A model generated the notes under the pieces. That model was not told where the DNA came from. It made no database searches and worked only from the letters and a program-made list of their open reading frames with translations. Of a stretch of 64,000 nt of DNA, positions 41,238 to 50,480 are shown piece by piece; positions within the stretch are counted from its first letter, which is position 1; every line of letters begins with the position of its first letter. Origin of the DNA: Acidobacteriota bacterium (GTDB taxonomy: Bacteria; Acidobacteriota; UBA6911); assembly GCA_012719455.1 (NCBI GenBank), contig JAAYAJ010000098.1, forward strand, positions 1 through 64,000, written 5' to 3'. The position numbers were made by a program, and so were the translations under genes.

Positions 41238-41251
41238 TTCAAAATATTGAA
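41238..41251. promoter_or_regulatory. Enhancer half 1: TTCAA-N4-TTGAA inverted repeat
   Basis: TTCAA AATA TTGAA is a perfect inverted repeat. A second copy with the same arms is centred 22 bp (two helical turns) downstream. It lies about 130 bp upstream of the sigma-54 -24 element, the usual place for an NtrC-type activator site. Confidence 0.7.
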
Positions 41252-41259
41252 CAGCTGCA

Positions 41260-41273
41260 TTCAAGTTGTTGAA
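41260..41273. promoter_or_regulatory. Enhancer half 2: TTCAA-N4-TTGAA inverted repeat
   Basis: TTCAA GTTG TTGAA has arms identical to the first site and a different spacer, so the arms look selected. It is centred about 107 bp upstream of the sigma-54 -24 element. Confidence 0.7.
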
Positions 41274-41298
41274 GTATTGGCGCTACGCGTGCGCGACC

Positions 41299-41319
41299 GG
41301 GATAGACAAAACCTATCCC
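41299..41319. repeat. Inverted repeat GGGATAG-N7-CTATCCC
   Basis: Perfect 7-bp arms separated by 7 bp, between the enhancer pair and the sigma-54 promoter. It could be a binding site for a second regulator or a bending protein, or a weak hairpin. Confidence 0.45.
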
Positions 41320-41372
41320 CTTAATATTCCAGCAGTTAACAGCACCCATGATTCAGACACTCCCCCTCACCG

Positions 41373-41388
41373 TGGCATGTAAATTGCA
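41373..41388 (+). promoter_or_regulatory. Sigma-54 (RpoN) promoter of the sensor kinase/NtrC operon
   Basis: TGGCATGTAAATTGCA matches the -24/-12 consensus (TGGCAYR-N4-TTGCW), with GG at 41374-41375 and GC at 41386-41387 separated by exactly 10 bp. The start of transcription would fall near 41399, 30 nt before the kinase start codon. This rules out the longer in-frame start at 41348. Confidence 0.85.
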
Positions 41389-41414
41389 TCTTTCCTCCTT
41401 GCAGGGAACCCGAT

Positions 41415-41432
41415 ATGAAAGTGCGGCTATGA
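41415..41432 (+). CDS. Five-codon upstream reading frame (MKVRL)
   Basis: AGGGAA lies five nt before an ATG that opens the frame MKVRL. Its TGA overlaps the kinase ATG at 41429 (CTATGA). The kinase ATG has no good ribosome site of its own, so it may depend on terminating ribosomes from this mini-frame. Confidence 0.4.
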   Translation: MKVRL

Positions 41433-44218
41433 ACCCTTTTGCAGTGCCACCGAGAATCGTCGCCGCGGCACTCCTCTCCTCCGTCCTGCTGGCGGCCGGT
41501 ATCCTGAATCTCAGGGACCGCCTCGGCTGGATCGAACCTTCGGACGGGATCTTTTGGGTGGAGTCCGAAGGCGCCCTCCGGGCGGTGGGGTTCCGCCCCG
41601 AAGGTGGGGCGAACCGGTCCGGGATCCAGCCGGGCGACCGGCTGCTGACGATCGACGGCCTGCAGGTGCCCGATCCGGGCCGGTACGCGGAGCTACTGCT
41701 CGGCTTCACCCCCGGTTCCTGGCACACCTACGAGGTGGCGGGGGACGCCGGGGTGCGCACCGTGCGCCTCCGGCTCGGGGAGCGCCCCCTCTTTTCAGCC
41801 CGGGATGGATTGAAGACACTGCTGGCCTTCCTCCACCTCGGCATCGGGTTCTACGTATTGTGGCGCAGCCGGGCGGCCGGCGCCGCCGGGCACTTTTTCC
41901 TGATCTGCCTGGCCGCTTTCGTCCTCTGGCTCTACAGCTACACCCCGCGCCTCGGCCCGCTCGACTGGACGGTTTACGCGCTCTCGGCGCTGGCCTTCCT
42001 CCTCCTCCCGGCGCTCTTCCTCCATTTCTGCCATCGCTTCCCGGTCCCCTCCGGCCGGAGAACCGCGCTTGTGGCCTACGCCCCGGCGCTCCTGCTCGTT
42101 GCGGGTCATCTTCTCTGGATCACCGGGCACCTCGCCCCTCTCGGTCTCCCAAGAACGGCCCGCGGAAGCCTTGTCGTCGACCGGGTGGAGCTGGCCTTTT
42201 TCTGTGCCGCTTTCCTGGCCGGGGGGCTGCGCCTCCTGCGGCAGCGGCAAACCAACCGGGACCTCGTCGCCGGCCAGCAACTGAAATGGATCGGGTACGG
42301 GACCCTGGCAGGCATCCTCCCTTTCATCCTGGCCTACGGGCTGCCGGTCTCCCTTGGGATGCGCCCCACCCTCGCCATGGAAGCGTCGATCCTCCCGCTC
42401 GCCCTGATCCCGTTGACGATCGGGTACGCCCTCATCCATTTCCGCCTGATGGACGTGGAACGGATCGCGCGCGCCGCCGCGGCCCGGATCGGGGCGGCCC
42501 TGCTCCTGGTGGCCCTCTACCTCTTCCTTCTCCTCGTGCCGGGGCGGGGGCTCGAGGGGTTCGCCCCGCAATCCGTGCCTCCAGCCCTGGGCTTGGCGGC
42601 GTTGGCGCTCGCCCTCCTGTTCCCGCCCCTGTACCGAGCGCTCGAACAGCGGCTCGAGCGCCGCTTCTACCGGGATCGCTATGAGGACCGGGCCACCTTG
42701 CTCGATTTCGCCCGCACCCTCGGCTCCGAAATCAGCCTCCTCCCCCTGGCGCACCGCATCCTGGAGCGGATCTCGGGCGCCTTCCGGATCGAAACGGCCG
42801 CGCTGCTCGTCGACGACCCGGCGCACCCCGAATCCCTGCGCGTGGCCGGCGCGATCGGCCCGGCCGGCGCCACGAACCGGCGCCTCTTCCGGGTAGAGGC
42901 CCCCGGCGCACCCCTGCCCGGCCTGCCGGGCGGCCCCGGCCGACTTTACCCCGCCGGGGCCGAGCTCGGCGCGGAAGGGTTCGCCTACCTGCACGATCTC
43001 GAGTGTCGGGGGCGGCGCGTGGGGGTGATCGCCCTCGGCCCCCTCCCCGGCGGGAGCCACTTCTCCACCGAGGACCTGGACCTCCTCTCCGCCCTGGCGC
43101 GCTACGCCGCCATCGCGATCGAGAACGCCCGGCTCCTCGAATCGGCCGAGCGCCGGGCGCTCGACCTGGAACGGGTGAAGCGCGCCACCGAAAACATCCT
43201 CGAAAGCATCGATGTCGCGGTGCTCGCGCTGGAGGAGAGCGGGAGGATCCGCTCCTGCAACCGGGCGTTCGAAACGCTCTACGGCGTCTCCAGGGAAGAT
43301 ATCGTCGGCACCCCGGTGGACCGCCTCCTGGCGGCCGACCTCCTCGCCACCATCCGCGGGGGAGGGAGGGAGGGGTGGAGGATCGACGCCCCCACGAACC
43401 TCTTCAAGCTCCACTTCGACAACCTGGAGGGGAAGCGGCGGATTGTGAACCTCGCCCTCGTCCCCCTGTCCAACCCCGACGAGCGGGGGGTGCTCCTGGT
43501 CATGGACGACATCACCGAAAAAGCCGCGCTGGAGGACCAGCTGCTGCAGGCGGAAAAGCTCTCCTCCCTGGGGCTGCTCGCGGCCGGGATCGCCCACGAG
43601 ATCAACACGCCGATCACCGGCATCTCCAGCTACGCCCAGATGCTGCTCCAGCAGACCGGCGCCACGGACCGGCGCAGGCCCATGCTGGAAAAGATCGAAA
43701 AACAGTCCTTCCGGGCTTCGGAAATCGTCAACAGCCTCCTCAACTTCTCCCGCCTGAGCGGGAGCGCGTTCCACCCCGTCGATGTCAACCGCCTGATCGC
43801 CGACTGCCTCGCCCTGCTCCGGCACCAGTTCGAACGCTCCGGCATCCGGGTAGAGGCGGACCTCGAGGAATCGCTCCCCCCCGTCTACGGCAACACGGGC
43901 AAGCTGCAGCAGGTGTTCGTCAACCTGTTCCTGAACGCGCGCGACGCCATGCCTTCGGGGGGGGACCTGGTTGTCCGCACCGGGATGCGTGAATCGATGG
44001 TCGTCGTTGAAATCTCCGACACCGGCGAGGGGATCCCGCGGGAAAACCTGAACCGGATCTTCGACCCCTTCTTCACGACCAAGCCTATCGGGAAGGGGAC
44101 CGGCCTGGGCCTGGCGGTGAGCTACGGCATCGTCGAAGAGCATGGGGGAAGGATTTTCGTGGACAGCCCCGGCAGGGGGACCCATTTCCAGCTGAACTTT
44201 CCGGCGAGACTCCAATGA
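41429..44218 (+). CDS. Sensor histidine kinase with PDZ, polytopic membrane, GAF and PAS domains
   Basis: A 929-residue kinase. After a first membrane helix ([17 protein letters not shown]) comes a periplasmic PDZ-like segment ([20 protein letters not shown], then [16 protein letters not shown]). Seven or so membrane helices (about 105-400), a GAF domain (about 420-590) and a PAS domain (about 610-690) follow. The HisKA phospho-acceptor lies in [13 protein letters not shown] (His near 722), and HATPase_c ends the protein ([35 protein letters not shown]). The architecture resembles PrsK-type kinases but with a PDZ insertion. It is coupled to the response-regulator gene by a 4-nt overlap and transcribed from the sigma-54 promoter. 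The ligand is unknown. Confidence 0.88.
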   Translation: MNPFAVPPRIVAAALLSSVLLAAGILNLRDRLGWIEPSDGIFWVESEGALRAVGFRPEGGANRSGIQPGDRLLTIDGLQVPDPGRYAELLLGFTPGSWHTYEVAGDAGVRTVRLRLGERPLFSARDGLKTLLAFLHLGIGFYVLWRSRAAGAAGHFFLICLAAFVLWLYSYTPRLGPLDWTVYALSALAFLLLPALFLHFCHRFPVPSGRRTALVAYAPALLLVAGHLLWITGHLAPLGLPRTARGSLVVDRVELAFFCAAFLAGGLRLLRQRQTNRDLVAGQQLKWIGYGTLAGILPFILAYGLPVSLGMRPTLAMEASILPLALIPLTIGYALIHFRLMDVERIARAAAARIGAALLLVALYLFLLLVPGRGLEGFAPQSVPPALGLAALALALLFPPLYRALEQRLERRFYRDRYEDRATLLDFARTLGSEISLLPLAHRILERISGAFRIETAALLVDDPAHPESLRVAGAIGPAGATNRRLFRVEAPGAPLPGLPGGPGRLYPAGAELGAEGFAYLHDLECRGRRVGVIALGPLPGGSHFSTEDLDLLSALARYAAIAIENARLLESAERRALDLERVKRATENILESIDVAVLALEESGRIRSCNRAFETLYGVSREDIVGTPVDRLLAADLLATIRGGGREGWRIDAPTNLFKLHFDNLEGKRRIVNLALVPLSNPDERGVLLVMDDITEKAALEDQLLQAEKLSSLGLLAAGIAHEINTPITGISSYAQMLLQQTGATDRRRPMLEKIEKQSFRASEIVNSLLNFSRLSGSAFHPVDVNRLIADCLALLRHQFERSGIRVEADLEESLPPVYGNTGKLQQVFVNLFLNARDAMPSGGDLVVRTGMRESMVVVEISDTGEGIPRENLNRIFDPFFTTKPIGKGTGLGLAVSYGIVEEHGGRIFVDSPGRGTHFQLNFPARLQ

Positions 44219-45603
44219 TGATTCTCAACCGGCGCATCCTGGTGGTCGATGACGAGGAGATCCTGCGTGACGTCCTGTCGGACCTGCTCACATCGGCGGC
44301 GTACGAAGTCGACCTGGCGGAAAACGGCGCCCGGGCGCTCGAACGGCTCCGGGAGACGGAGTACGCCGTGGCCCTCGTCGACCTGATGATGCCGGGCATG
44401 GACGGGCTCGAGCTGCTGGAGGAGATGAAGAAGCTCGAGAACGCCCCGGCGGCCATCATCCTCACCGCCTACGGCTCGATCGACAAGGCGGTGCAGGCGA
44501 CGAAGCTGGGGGCGTTCAATTTCCTGACCAAGCCGTTCAAGAACGACGAACTCCTCCTGGCGGTGAAGAACGCGGCCGAACACCGGCAGCTGGTCGAGGA
44601 AAACTCGCGCCTGCGGCGCACCCTGACGGAACGCTACGGGTTCGGGAACCTGATCGGCAAGAGCCCGGCCATGCAGCAGGTGTTCGACCTCATCCGGCAG
44701 GTCGCGCCGCGCCGGAGCACGGTCCTGGTCCAAGGGGAGAGCGGCACGGGCAAGGAGCTGGTGGCGAAGGCGATCCACGCTTCCAGCGGCAGGGCCGAAG
44801 CCCCCTTCATCGCCATCAACTGCGGCAACATCCCGTCGGACCTGCTGGAAAGCGAGCTGTTCGGGCACGTGCGCGGGGCTTTCACCGGCGCCAACGTCTC
44901 CCGCAAGGGGCTGTTCGAGGAGGCCTCGGGCGGCACCCTCTTCCTCGACGAGGTCGCCACCATCTCGCTCGAAATACAGGCCAAGCTCCTGCGCGCCATC
45001 CAGGAGCGGGAGTTCCGCCGGCTGGGAAGCTCGGAAAACATCCGGGTGGACGTGCGCATCGTCGCCGCCACGAACACCGACCTGGAGGCCGGCATCCGGG
45101 AGGGGACCTTCCGGGAAGACCTCTACTACCGCCTCAACGTCATCGCCATCAAGATCCCCCCCCTGCGCGAACGGAGCGAGGACGTGCAGCTCCTGGCGGA
45201 GTTTTTCCTGCGCAAGTACGCCGCGGAGAACGGGCGCGACCCCCTGATGCTCGACCCGGCCGCGCTGCGGGTGCTCCTGGACTACCGCTGGCCGGGGAAC
45301 GTGCGCGAACTGGAAAACGTGATCGAACGGGCGGTGGTGCTGGCCCCGGGAGACCGCATCGGCCCCGACCTCTTCCCCGCGGGCCTGACGGCGCCCCCTC
45401 CCGACCTCCCCCCGGACTTCGTCTCCGACGGCGTGTCCCTGAAGGAACGGGTGAACGAATACGAAAAATCGCTCCTCCTCGCCGCCCTGGAGCGGACCGA
45501 CTGGAACCAAAAGAAGGCGGCCGAACTCCTCTCGGTCAACACCACCACCCTGAGCGAAAAACTCAAGCGCTTCGGCATCCGGCGCGAACGGCCCCAAAGT
45601 TGA
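44215..45603 (+). CDS. NtrC-family sigma-54-dependent response regulator
   Basis: A 462-residue activator. The receiver domain (about 8-120) has ILVVDDEEILRDVLSD with phospho-acceptor Asp in VALVDLMMPGMDG and the switch Lys in FLTKPF. The AAA+ domain has Walker A GESGTGKELVAKAIH, the sigma-54-contacting ELFGHVRGAFTGA loop, and Walker B GGTLFLDEV. The C-terminal Fis-type helix-turn-helix is NQKKAAELLSVNTTTLSEKL. Its start overlaps the kinase stop. It is the obvious candidate to bind the paired TTCAA-N4-TTGAA sites upstream of its own operon. Confidence 0.95.
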   Translation: MMILNRRILVVDDEEILRDVLSDLLTSAAYEVDLAENGARALERLRETEYAVALVDLMMPGMDGLELLEEMKKLENAPAAIILTAYGSIDKAVQATKLGAFNFLTKPFKNDELLLAVKNAAEHRQLVEENSRLRRTLTERYGFGNLIGKSPAMQQVFDLIRQVAPRRSTVLVQGESGTGKELVAKAIHASSGRAEAPFIAINCGNIPSDLLESELFGHVRGAFTGANVSRKGLFEEASGGTLFLDEVATISLEIQAKLLRAIQEREFRRLGSSENIRVDVRIVAATNTDLEAGIREGTFREDLYYRLNVIAIKIPPLRERSEDVQLLAEFFLRKYAAENGRDPLMLDPAALRVLLDYRWPGNVRELENVIERAVVLAPGDRIGPDLFPAGLTAPPPDLPPDFVSDGVSLKERVNEYEKSLLLAALERTDWNQKKAAELLSVNTTTLSEKLKRFGIRRERPQS

Positions 45604-45655
45604 CACCTCTCCCGGGGGCGGCTACCCTAACAAGAGACGTTTTGACGGGGGACCG

Positions 45656-46624
45656 ATGAAGATCACTCCATTGCTCCGTTCGCTGGTGCTGGCCTGCCTG
45701 CTGGCGGCGGTCCCGGCCGCCCGGGCCGACTACAAGCAGGCGGTCGCCTATTACAACCAGGAGCAGTTCGCCAAGGCCATCCAGGAACTGAAGCCCGACC
45801 TGGACAAATCACCCGACTGGGAATTCGGCCAACGGCTGCTGGGACTCTGCTACCTCGGCCTCGGCAACAACGCCCTGGCGGTCTCCTCCTTCACGCGCGC
45901 GGCGGAGCTGCAATCAACGGCGTTTTCAACCTACTACGGGCTGGGGCAGGCCTACTTCAACATGCAGAAATACGCCGACAGCGTCACCGCTCTCGGACGG
46001 GCGGAAACCCTGGCGGCGCGGGAAAAGAACCCGGAGGCCGAAAAGACCAGGGTCTACAGGCTCCGGGGGGCCGCCCACTACCGCCTGCAGCGGTTCGACG
46101 CCGCCGCCGCAGACCTCGCTCGTGCGCTCCGGAACGGGAACGGGGACTGGACGGGGCATTCCATGCTCGGCGTGTCCTACCTCAACACCAACCGGACCGG
46201 CGAGGCGATCACGGAACTCGAGCGGGCACTGGCAATGAAACCGGGGGATCCGTCCGTCCGCGAGGCCCTGGGGAAAGCCTACTTCAAAAAGGGGATCACG
46301 GCGCTCTCGGGAAAAGATTACGCCGCCGCGATCCAGGCGCTCGGCAAGGCCCGGGAGTACGATGCGCGCAACGGCTACCTGCACTACAACCTGGCCGAGG
46401 CCTACCTCTTCCAGAAACGGTATCCCGACGCGGAAAAATCCCTCGGGCAGGCCGTCGCCCTCCTTCCCAACCACGCGGGGGTTCACGCCCGGCTGGGCTT
46501 GGTTTACGAAAAGCAGAAGAAGTGGGACCAGGCCCTGAAAGCCTACCGGAAGGCGGACGCGCTCGCCCCCTCCAAGGAAATCAAGGAAGCGATCCAGCGG
46601 ATCACCGAAAACAGGAAACAATAG
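45656..46624 (+). CDS. Exported TPR protein
   Basis: A 322-residue protein with a signal peptide (LRSLVLACLLAAVPAARA) and TPR repeats throughout (for example AVAYYNQEQFAKAIQELKPD, STYYGLGQAYFNMQKYADSV, HYNLAEAYLFQKRYPDAEKS). Periplasmic scaffold or chaperone roles are typical. It begins 52 nt after the response-regulator gene with a GGGGGA ribosome site, so it is probably in the sigma-54 operon. Its 3' end faces the minus-strand metalloprotease-like gene. Confidence 0.8.
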   Translation: MKITPLLRSLVLACLLAAVPAARADYKQAVAYYNQEQFAKAIQELKPDLDKSPDWEFGQRLLGLCYLGLGNNALAVSSFTRAAELQSTAFSTYYGLGQAYFNMQKYADSVTALGRAETLAAREKNPEAEKTRVYRLRGAAHYRLQRFDAAAADLARALRNGNGDWTGHSMLGVSYLNTNRTGEAITELERALAMKPGDPSVREALGKAYFKKGITALSGKDYAAAIQALGKAREYDARNGYLHYNLAEAYLFQKRYPDAEKSLGQAVALLPNHAGVHARLGLVYEKQKKWDQALKAYRKADALAPSKEIKEAIQRITENRKQ

Positions 46625-46647
46625 GCTGCGAAGATAACGGCTGCAGG

Positions 46648-47709
46648 CTAGCGGACCAGGGTTTCGCTCCAGCTCCGCAGGTTCCCCGCCTCGTCCACGG
46701 CCACGATCGTGACGCTCCCCGTCCCTGCCGGAAGCGGCACGGTATAGACCAGGGTGTCGTTTTCTTTCTCCTCCCGCGCCTGGAACACGCCACCGGTCCC
46801 CTCGTCGCGCACGAACACGCCCCCCGCGCCAAGGTCCCCGTCGGTATCCTCGATGACCATGCGCAGGTTCTCCTCCACCGACTCGATCCGGACCAGGCGG
46901 GGGGCCCGGGCCTCATCGACGAGAATCTCCTCCGGGATCCGGTAATCGCGCACCCGCTCGAGCCACACCCGCTCCAGCTCGTCCCCGGATGCCTTGAAAG
47001 CTATCTCCAGCGCTTTCAGCAGGCTGCGCTTTTTGAGCGCCTCGAAAAACTTGACCGGGCGCGTGCGCCCCTGCAGGTCGCGGAAGGTCTTGAGAAAAGT
47101 GATCCCGGGGGCGGCGTTGCGGTGGTTGCGGACCCCGCCGGAAAAATCGGTCCAGGAGCGCTGCCGGGCCAGCCCGAGCCCCTCGCCGGCGTCGAGGAGC
47201 TTGGCGATCGCCCAGGCGGACTCCAGGCTCCGAGAGGAATGGTCGAACTCGTGCACCAGGATTTCGATCATCCCCTCGAAGAGAAACTCGGTGTCCTCCC
47301 GCGCCGCCCCTTCTGAAATATTGAGGAGCCCCAGGCGCGCCATCTCCCGGGCGATGGCGTGAAAGATGCCGTCCTTGCCGCCGGCGTCGGCGCCGGGCCG
47401 GCCCAATCCGATCGTGATGTGCCCCGCTCGGCGGTTGCAGCGGTTTTCCGCAGCGCCCCAGTCCAGGGTGACGGTCACCCGGCGCGGCAGCGCGCCGCCG
47501 ATGGAGCGGTTCATGTAGACGTAGCAGCGCTCGAGGTCACCGATGAGCCCGCGGCCCACGAGCTCCCTCTCGGCCGGCAACTCGATGGTCACGTGGTCGG
47601 AATTGACACGCCCCAGCTGCTGGGCCGGGGCGAACCCCGTCCCCGACATGCCCACAAGCAGGCACAGGGCTGATACCAACAGGCGTCCGGATCTGAACAT
47701 GGTTTCCAT
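46648..47709 (-). CDS. Exported protein with HExxH motif (putative metalloprotease)
   Basis: A 353-residue exported protein with a signal peptide (LLVSALCLLVGMSGTGFAPA). The middle contains FEGMIEILVHEFDHSSRSLE, a HExxH motif (HEFDH) in a helical context, resembling gluzincin-type peptidases of the MA clan. The C-terminal 80 residues look like an Ig-like beta domain (LVYTVPLPAGTGSVTIVAVD). A third zinc ligand is not certain, so activity is unproven. GGAGGGG precedes the ATG at 47709. Confidence 0.6.
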   Translation of the reverse strand: METMFRSGRLLVSALCLLVGMSGTGFAPAQQLGRVNSDHVTIELPAERELVGRGLIGDLERCYVYMNRSIGGALPRRVTVTLDWGAAENRCNRRAGHITIGLGRPGADAGGKDGIFHAIAREMARLGLLNISEGAAREDTEFLFEGMIEILVHEFDHSSRSLESAWAIAKLLDAGEGLGLARQRSWTDFSGGVRNHRNAAPGITFLKTFRDLQGRTRPVKFFEALKKRSLLKALEIAFKASGDELERVWLERVRDYRIPEEILVDEARAPRLVRIESVEENLRMVIEDTDGDLGAGGVFVRDEGTGGVFQAREEKENDTLVYTVPLPAGTGSVTIVAVDEAGNLRSWSETLVR

Positions 47710-47763
47710 CAGGCGCCCCTCCGGTGCCGGGAGGCACCCTGCCGGAGCGGCCGAAAAGCGGGA

Positions 47764-48102
47764 TTACGTGAAGCTCGCGAGCGCGGTCTCCTCGTCGTCG
47801 TAACTGTCGAATACCGTCAGGAGCTTGGTGATGTTCAGCAGGTCACGGACGCGCGCGTTGGGCGACAGGAGCTTGAATTGTCCCCCGTTCTTGCGCAGCG
47901 CGGTGAAACAGCGGATGATCTCCCCCAGCCCGGCGCTGTCCATGTAGGGGACCTTCGCAAGGTTCAGGAGGATCTTCTTCCTCCCCCGCTTGACCAGCTC
48001 ATCCACCGCCTGCTTGATCTCCACGTCCCCCTCGCCGAGGGTGATCTTCCCTACGGCATCGATCACCACCACATCCCCTGCGTTCCTGATCGAAAACTTC
48101 AT
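47764..48102 (-). CDS. STAS-domain anti-sigma-factor antagonist
   Basis: A 112-residue single STAS domain like SpoIIAA/RsbV. The conserved phosphorylatable serine is in VPYMDSAGLGEIIRCF. Such proteins, when unphosphorylated, sequester a partner anti-sigma kinase. No kinase gene is adjacent. ATG at 48102 has GGGAGG just upstream. It has its own TTGACA promoter. Confidence 0.92.
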   Translation of the reverse strand: MKFSIRNAGDVVVIDAVGKITLGEGDVEIKQAVDELVKRGRKKILLNLAKVPYMDSAGLGEIIRCFTALRKNGGQFKLLSPNARVRDLLNITKLLTVFDSYDDEETALASFT

Positions 48103-48126
48103 GCCGCCTCCCGATCTCAATAGAAG

Positions 48127-48156
48127 AAACTAGCACAGCGGGCCGAAGCCTGTCAA
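48127..48156 (-). promoter_or_regulatory. Candidate promoter of the STAS gene
   Basis: A perfect TTGACA (48156-48151) is followed by an 18-bp spacer and TAGTTT (48132-48127) on the minus strand, 25 nt before the start codon. Confidence 0.45.
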
Positions 48157-48306
48157 TTTTGCCGCCGGCCCCCGTCGCGGGAGCGCCTCCCGCCCGCGCC
48201 GCAGGCGGGCCACCGACAAGTGGTCCTCAAGCTCGACCATTTTGCACGTCAGCGGCCGGTCGGGAGCCGCAACATGGGACAAGCCGGATTCAATGAGCAG
48301 TTGCAC
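48130..48306 (-). CDS. Doubtful 58-codon reading frame between eno and the STAS gene
   Basis: A GTG at 48306 preceded by AGAGGA opens a 58-codon frame (VQLLIESGLSHVAAPDRPLT...) ending at TAG 48132-48130. The codons have normal GC-rich third positions. Two perfect hairpins (48177-48193 and 48192-48210), the eno promoter and the STAS promoter all overlap it, which argues for non-coding DNA. I recognise no family. Confidence 0.2.
   Translation of the reverse strand: MQLLIESGLSHVAAPDRPLTCKMVELEDHLSVARLRRGREALPRRGPAAKLTGFGPLC
48177..48210. repeat. Two adjacent perfect hairpins upstream of eno
   Basis: GCGGGAG-CGC-CTCCCGC is followed at once by GCCCGC-N7-GCGGGC. No T-run follows on either strand. 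The role is unknown, possibly an mRNA structure or an insulator between the divergent STAS and eno genes. Confidence 0.45.
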
Positions 48307-48329
48307 TAAGGTATCCTCTGCGCTACATT
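48301..48329 (+). promoter_or_regulatory. Candidate eno promoter
   Basis: TTGCAC (48301-48306), a 17-bp spacer and TACATT (48324-48329), 47 nt before the eno ATG. Confidence 0.45.
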
Positions 48330-48337
48330 CGAATTAA

Positions 48338-49654
<1,317 letters not shown>

Positions 49655-49674
49655 CCGGAACGGCGGCGGAAATG

Positions 49675-49708
49675 AAAACGGGCGGCCCGGCGGCCGCCCG
49701 TTTTTTTT
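49675..49708 (+). terminator. Strong intrinsic terminator of eno
   Basis: AAAACGGGCGGCC and GGCCGCCCGTTTT form a perfect 13-bp stem with a 4-nt loop, followed by a run of eight T residues including the stem's end. The A-run on the 5' side makes it bidirectional, so it would also end the minus-strand ABC gene. Confidence 0.92.
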
Positions 49709-49726
49709 ATGCATTTCGTCAGGTGA

Positions 49727-50455
49727 CTACTTCTGCACCTTCTCGTCGCTGTGGATCTGTCCGTCGAGCAGCCGGATGATGCGGTAGGCATGTTCGGCGA
49801 TGTCGTTTTCGTGGGTGACCAGCAAAATCGTGTTCCCCTGCGCGTGCAGGGCGTCGAAGATTTCCATGATTTCCCTGCTGGTGGCGCTGTCGAGGTTTCC
49901 CGTCGGCTCGTCGGCGAGGATGAGCGAGGGATTGTTGACCAGCGCGCGCGCGATCGCCACCCTCTGGCGCTGCCCCCCCGAAAGCTCGTTGGGCCGGTGG
50001 TAGATGCGCTCCCCCAGGTCTACGTTCTGCAGCGCCTTGATCGCCCGTTCCTTCCTTTCGTGCGACGCGACCCCGTTGTAAATCAGCGGGAGTTCCACGT
50101 TCTGCAGCGCCGAAGCCCGCGGCAGGAGGTTGAAGGTCTGGAACACGAACCCGATCTCCTTGTTGCGGATGTGGGCCAGCTCGTCGTCGTCCATCTCCGA
50201 CACCATCCGCTCGTTGAGCATGTACGTCCCCTTCGAGGGGGTGTCCAGGCAACCGATCAGGTTCATCAGGGTCGATTTCCCCGACCCGGAGGGCCCCATG
50301 ATGGCGACGTACGATCCCCGGACGATGGAGAAGGTGACGCCCCTCAGGGCGTGGATCTGTTCCGTCCCCATCTGGTAGGTTTTCCAGAGATCCTCGATGT
50401 TGATCAGGATGTTGTTGTCCCCGCCGGCGTTGCTGTCGTTGGTTCCGCTCATCAT
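49727..50455 (-). CDS. MacB/LolD-type ABC transporter ATPase
   Basis: A 242-residue ATP-binding protein with Walker [17 protein letters not shown]-loop [10 protein letters not shown], signature [16 protein letters not shown] and Walker [14 protein letters not shown]. This is the MacB/LolD subfamily, which works with MacB-type permeases in efflux or lipoprotein release. The gene directly follows the periplasmic adaptor (25 nt), but no permease gene lies in between or after, because eno comes next in the opposite direction. Of two adjacent ATGs, the second (50452) has the better spacing from GAGGAG. Confidence 0.93.
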   Translation of the reverse strand: MMSGTNDSNAGGDNNILINIEDLWKTYQMGTEQIHALRGVTFSIVRGSYVAIMGPSGSGKSTLMNLIGCLDTPSKGTYMLNERMVSEMDDDELAHIRNKEIGFVFQTFNLLPRASALQNVELPLIYNGVASHERKERAIKALQNVDLGERIYHRPNELSGGQRQRVAIARALVNNPSLILADEPTGNLDSATSREIMEIFDALHAQGNTILLVTHENDIAEHAYRIIRLLDGQIHSDEKVQK

Positions 50456-50480
50456 GCTCCTCTATGCTTCGTTCTGGCTG

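Noticed and set aside
41348-41428. Longer sensor-kinase start at 41348
   Set aside because: This codon lies upstream of the sigma-54 promoter, so it would not be in the transcript. The first 27 residues show no signal or conservation.
41795-45606. Two long minus-strand frames opposite the kinase and NtrC-type genes
   Set aside because: Both are complements of highly conserved coding sequence and have no start signals.
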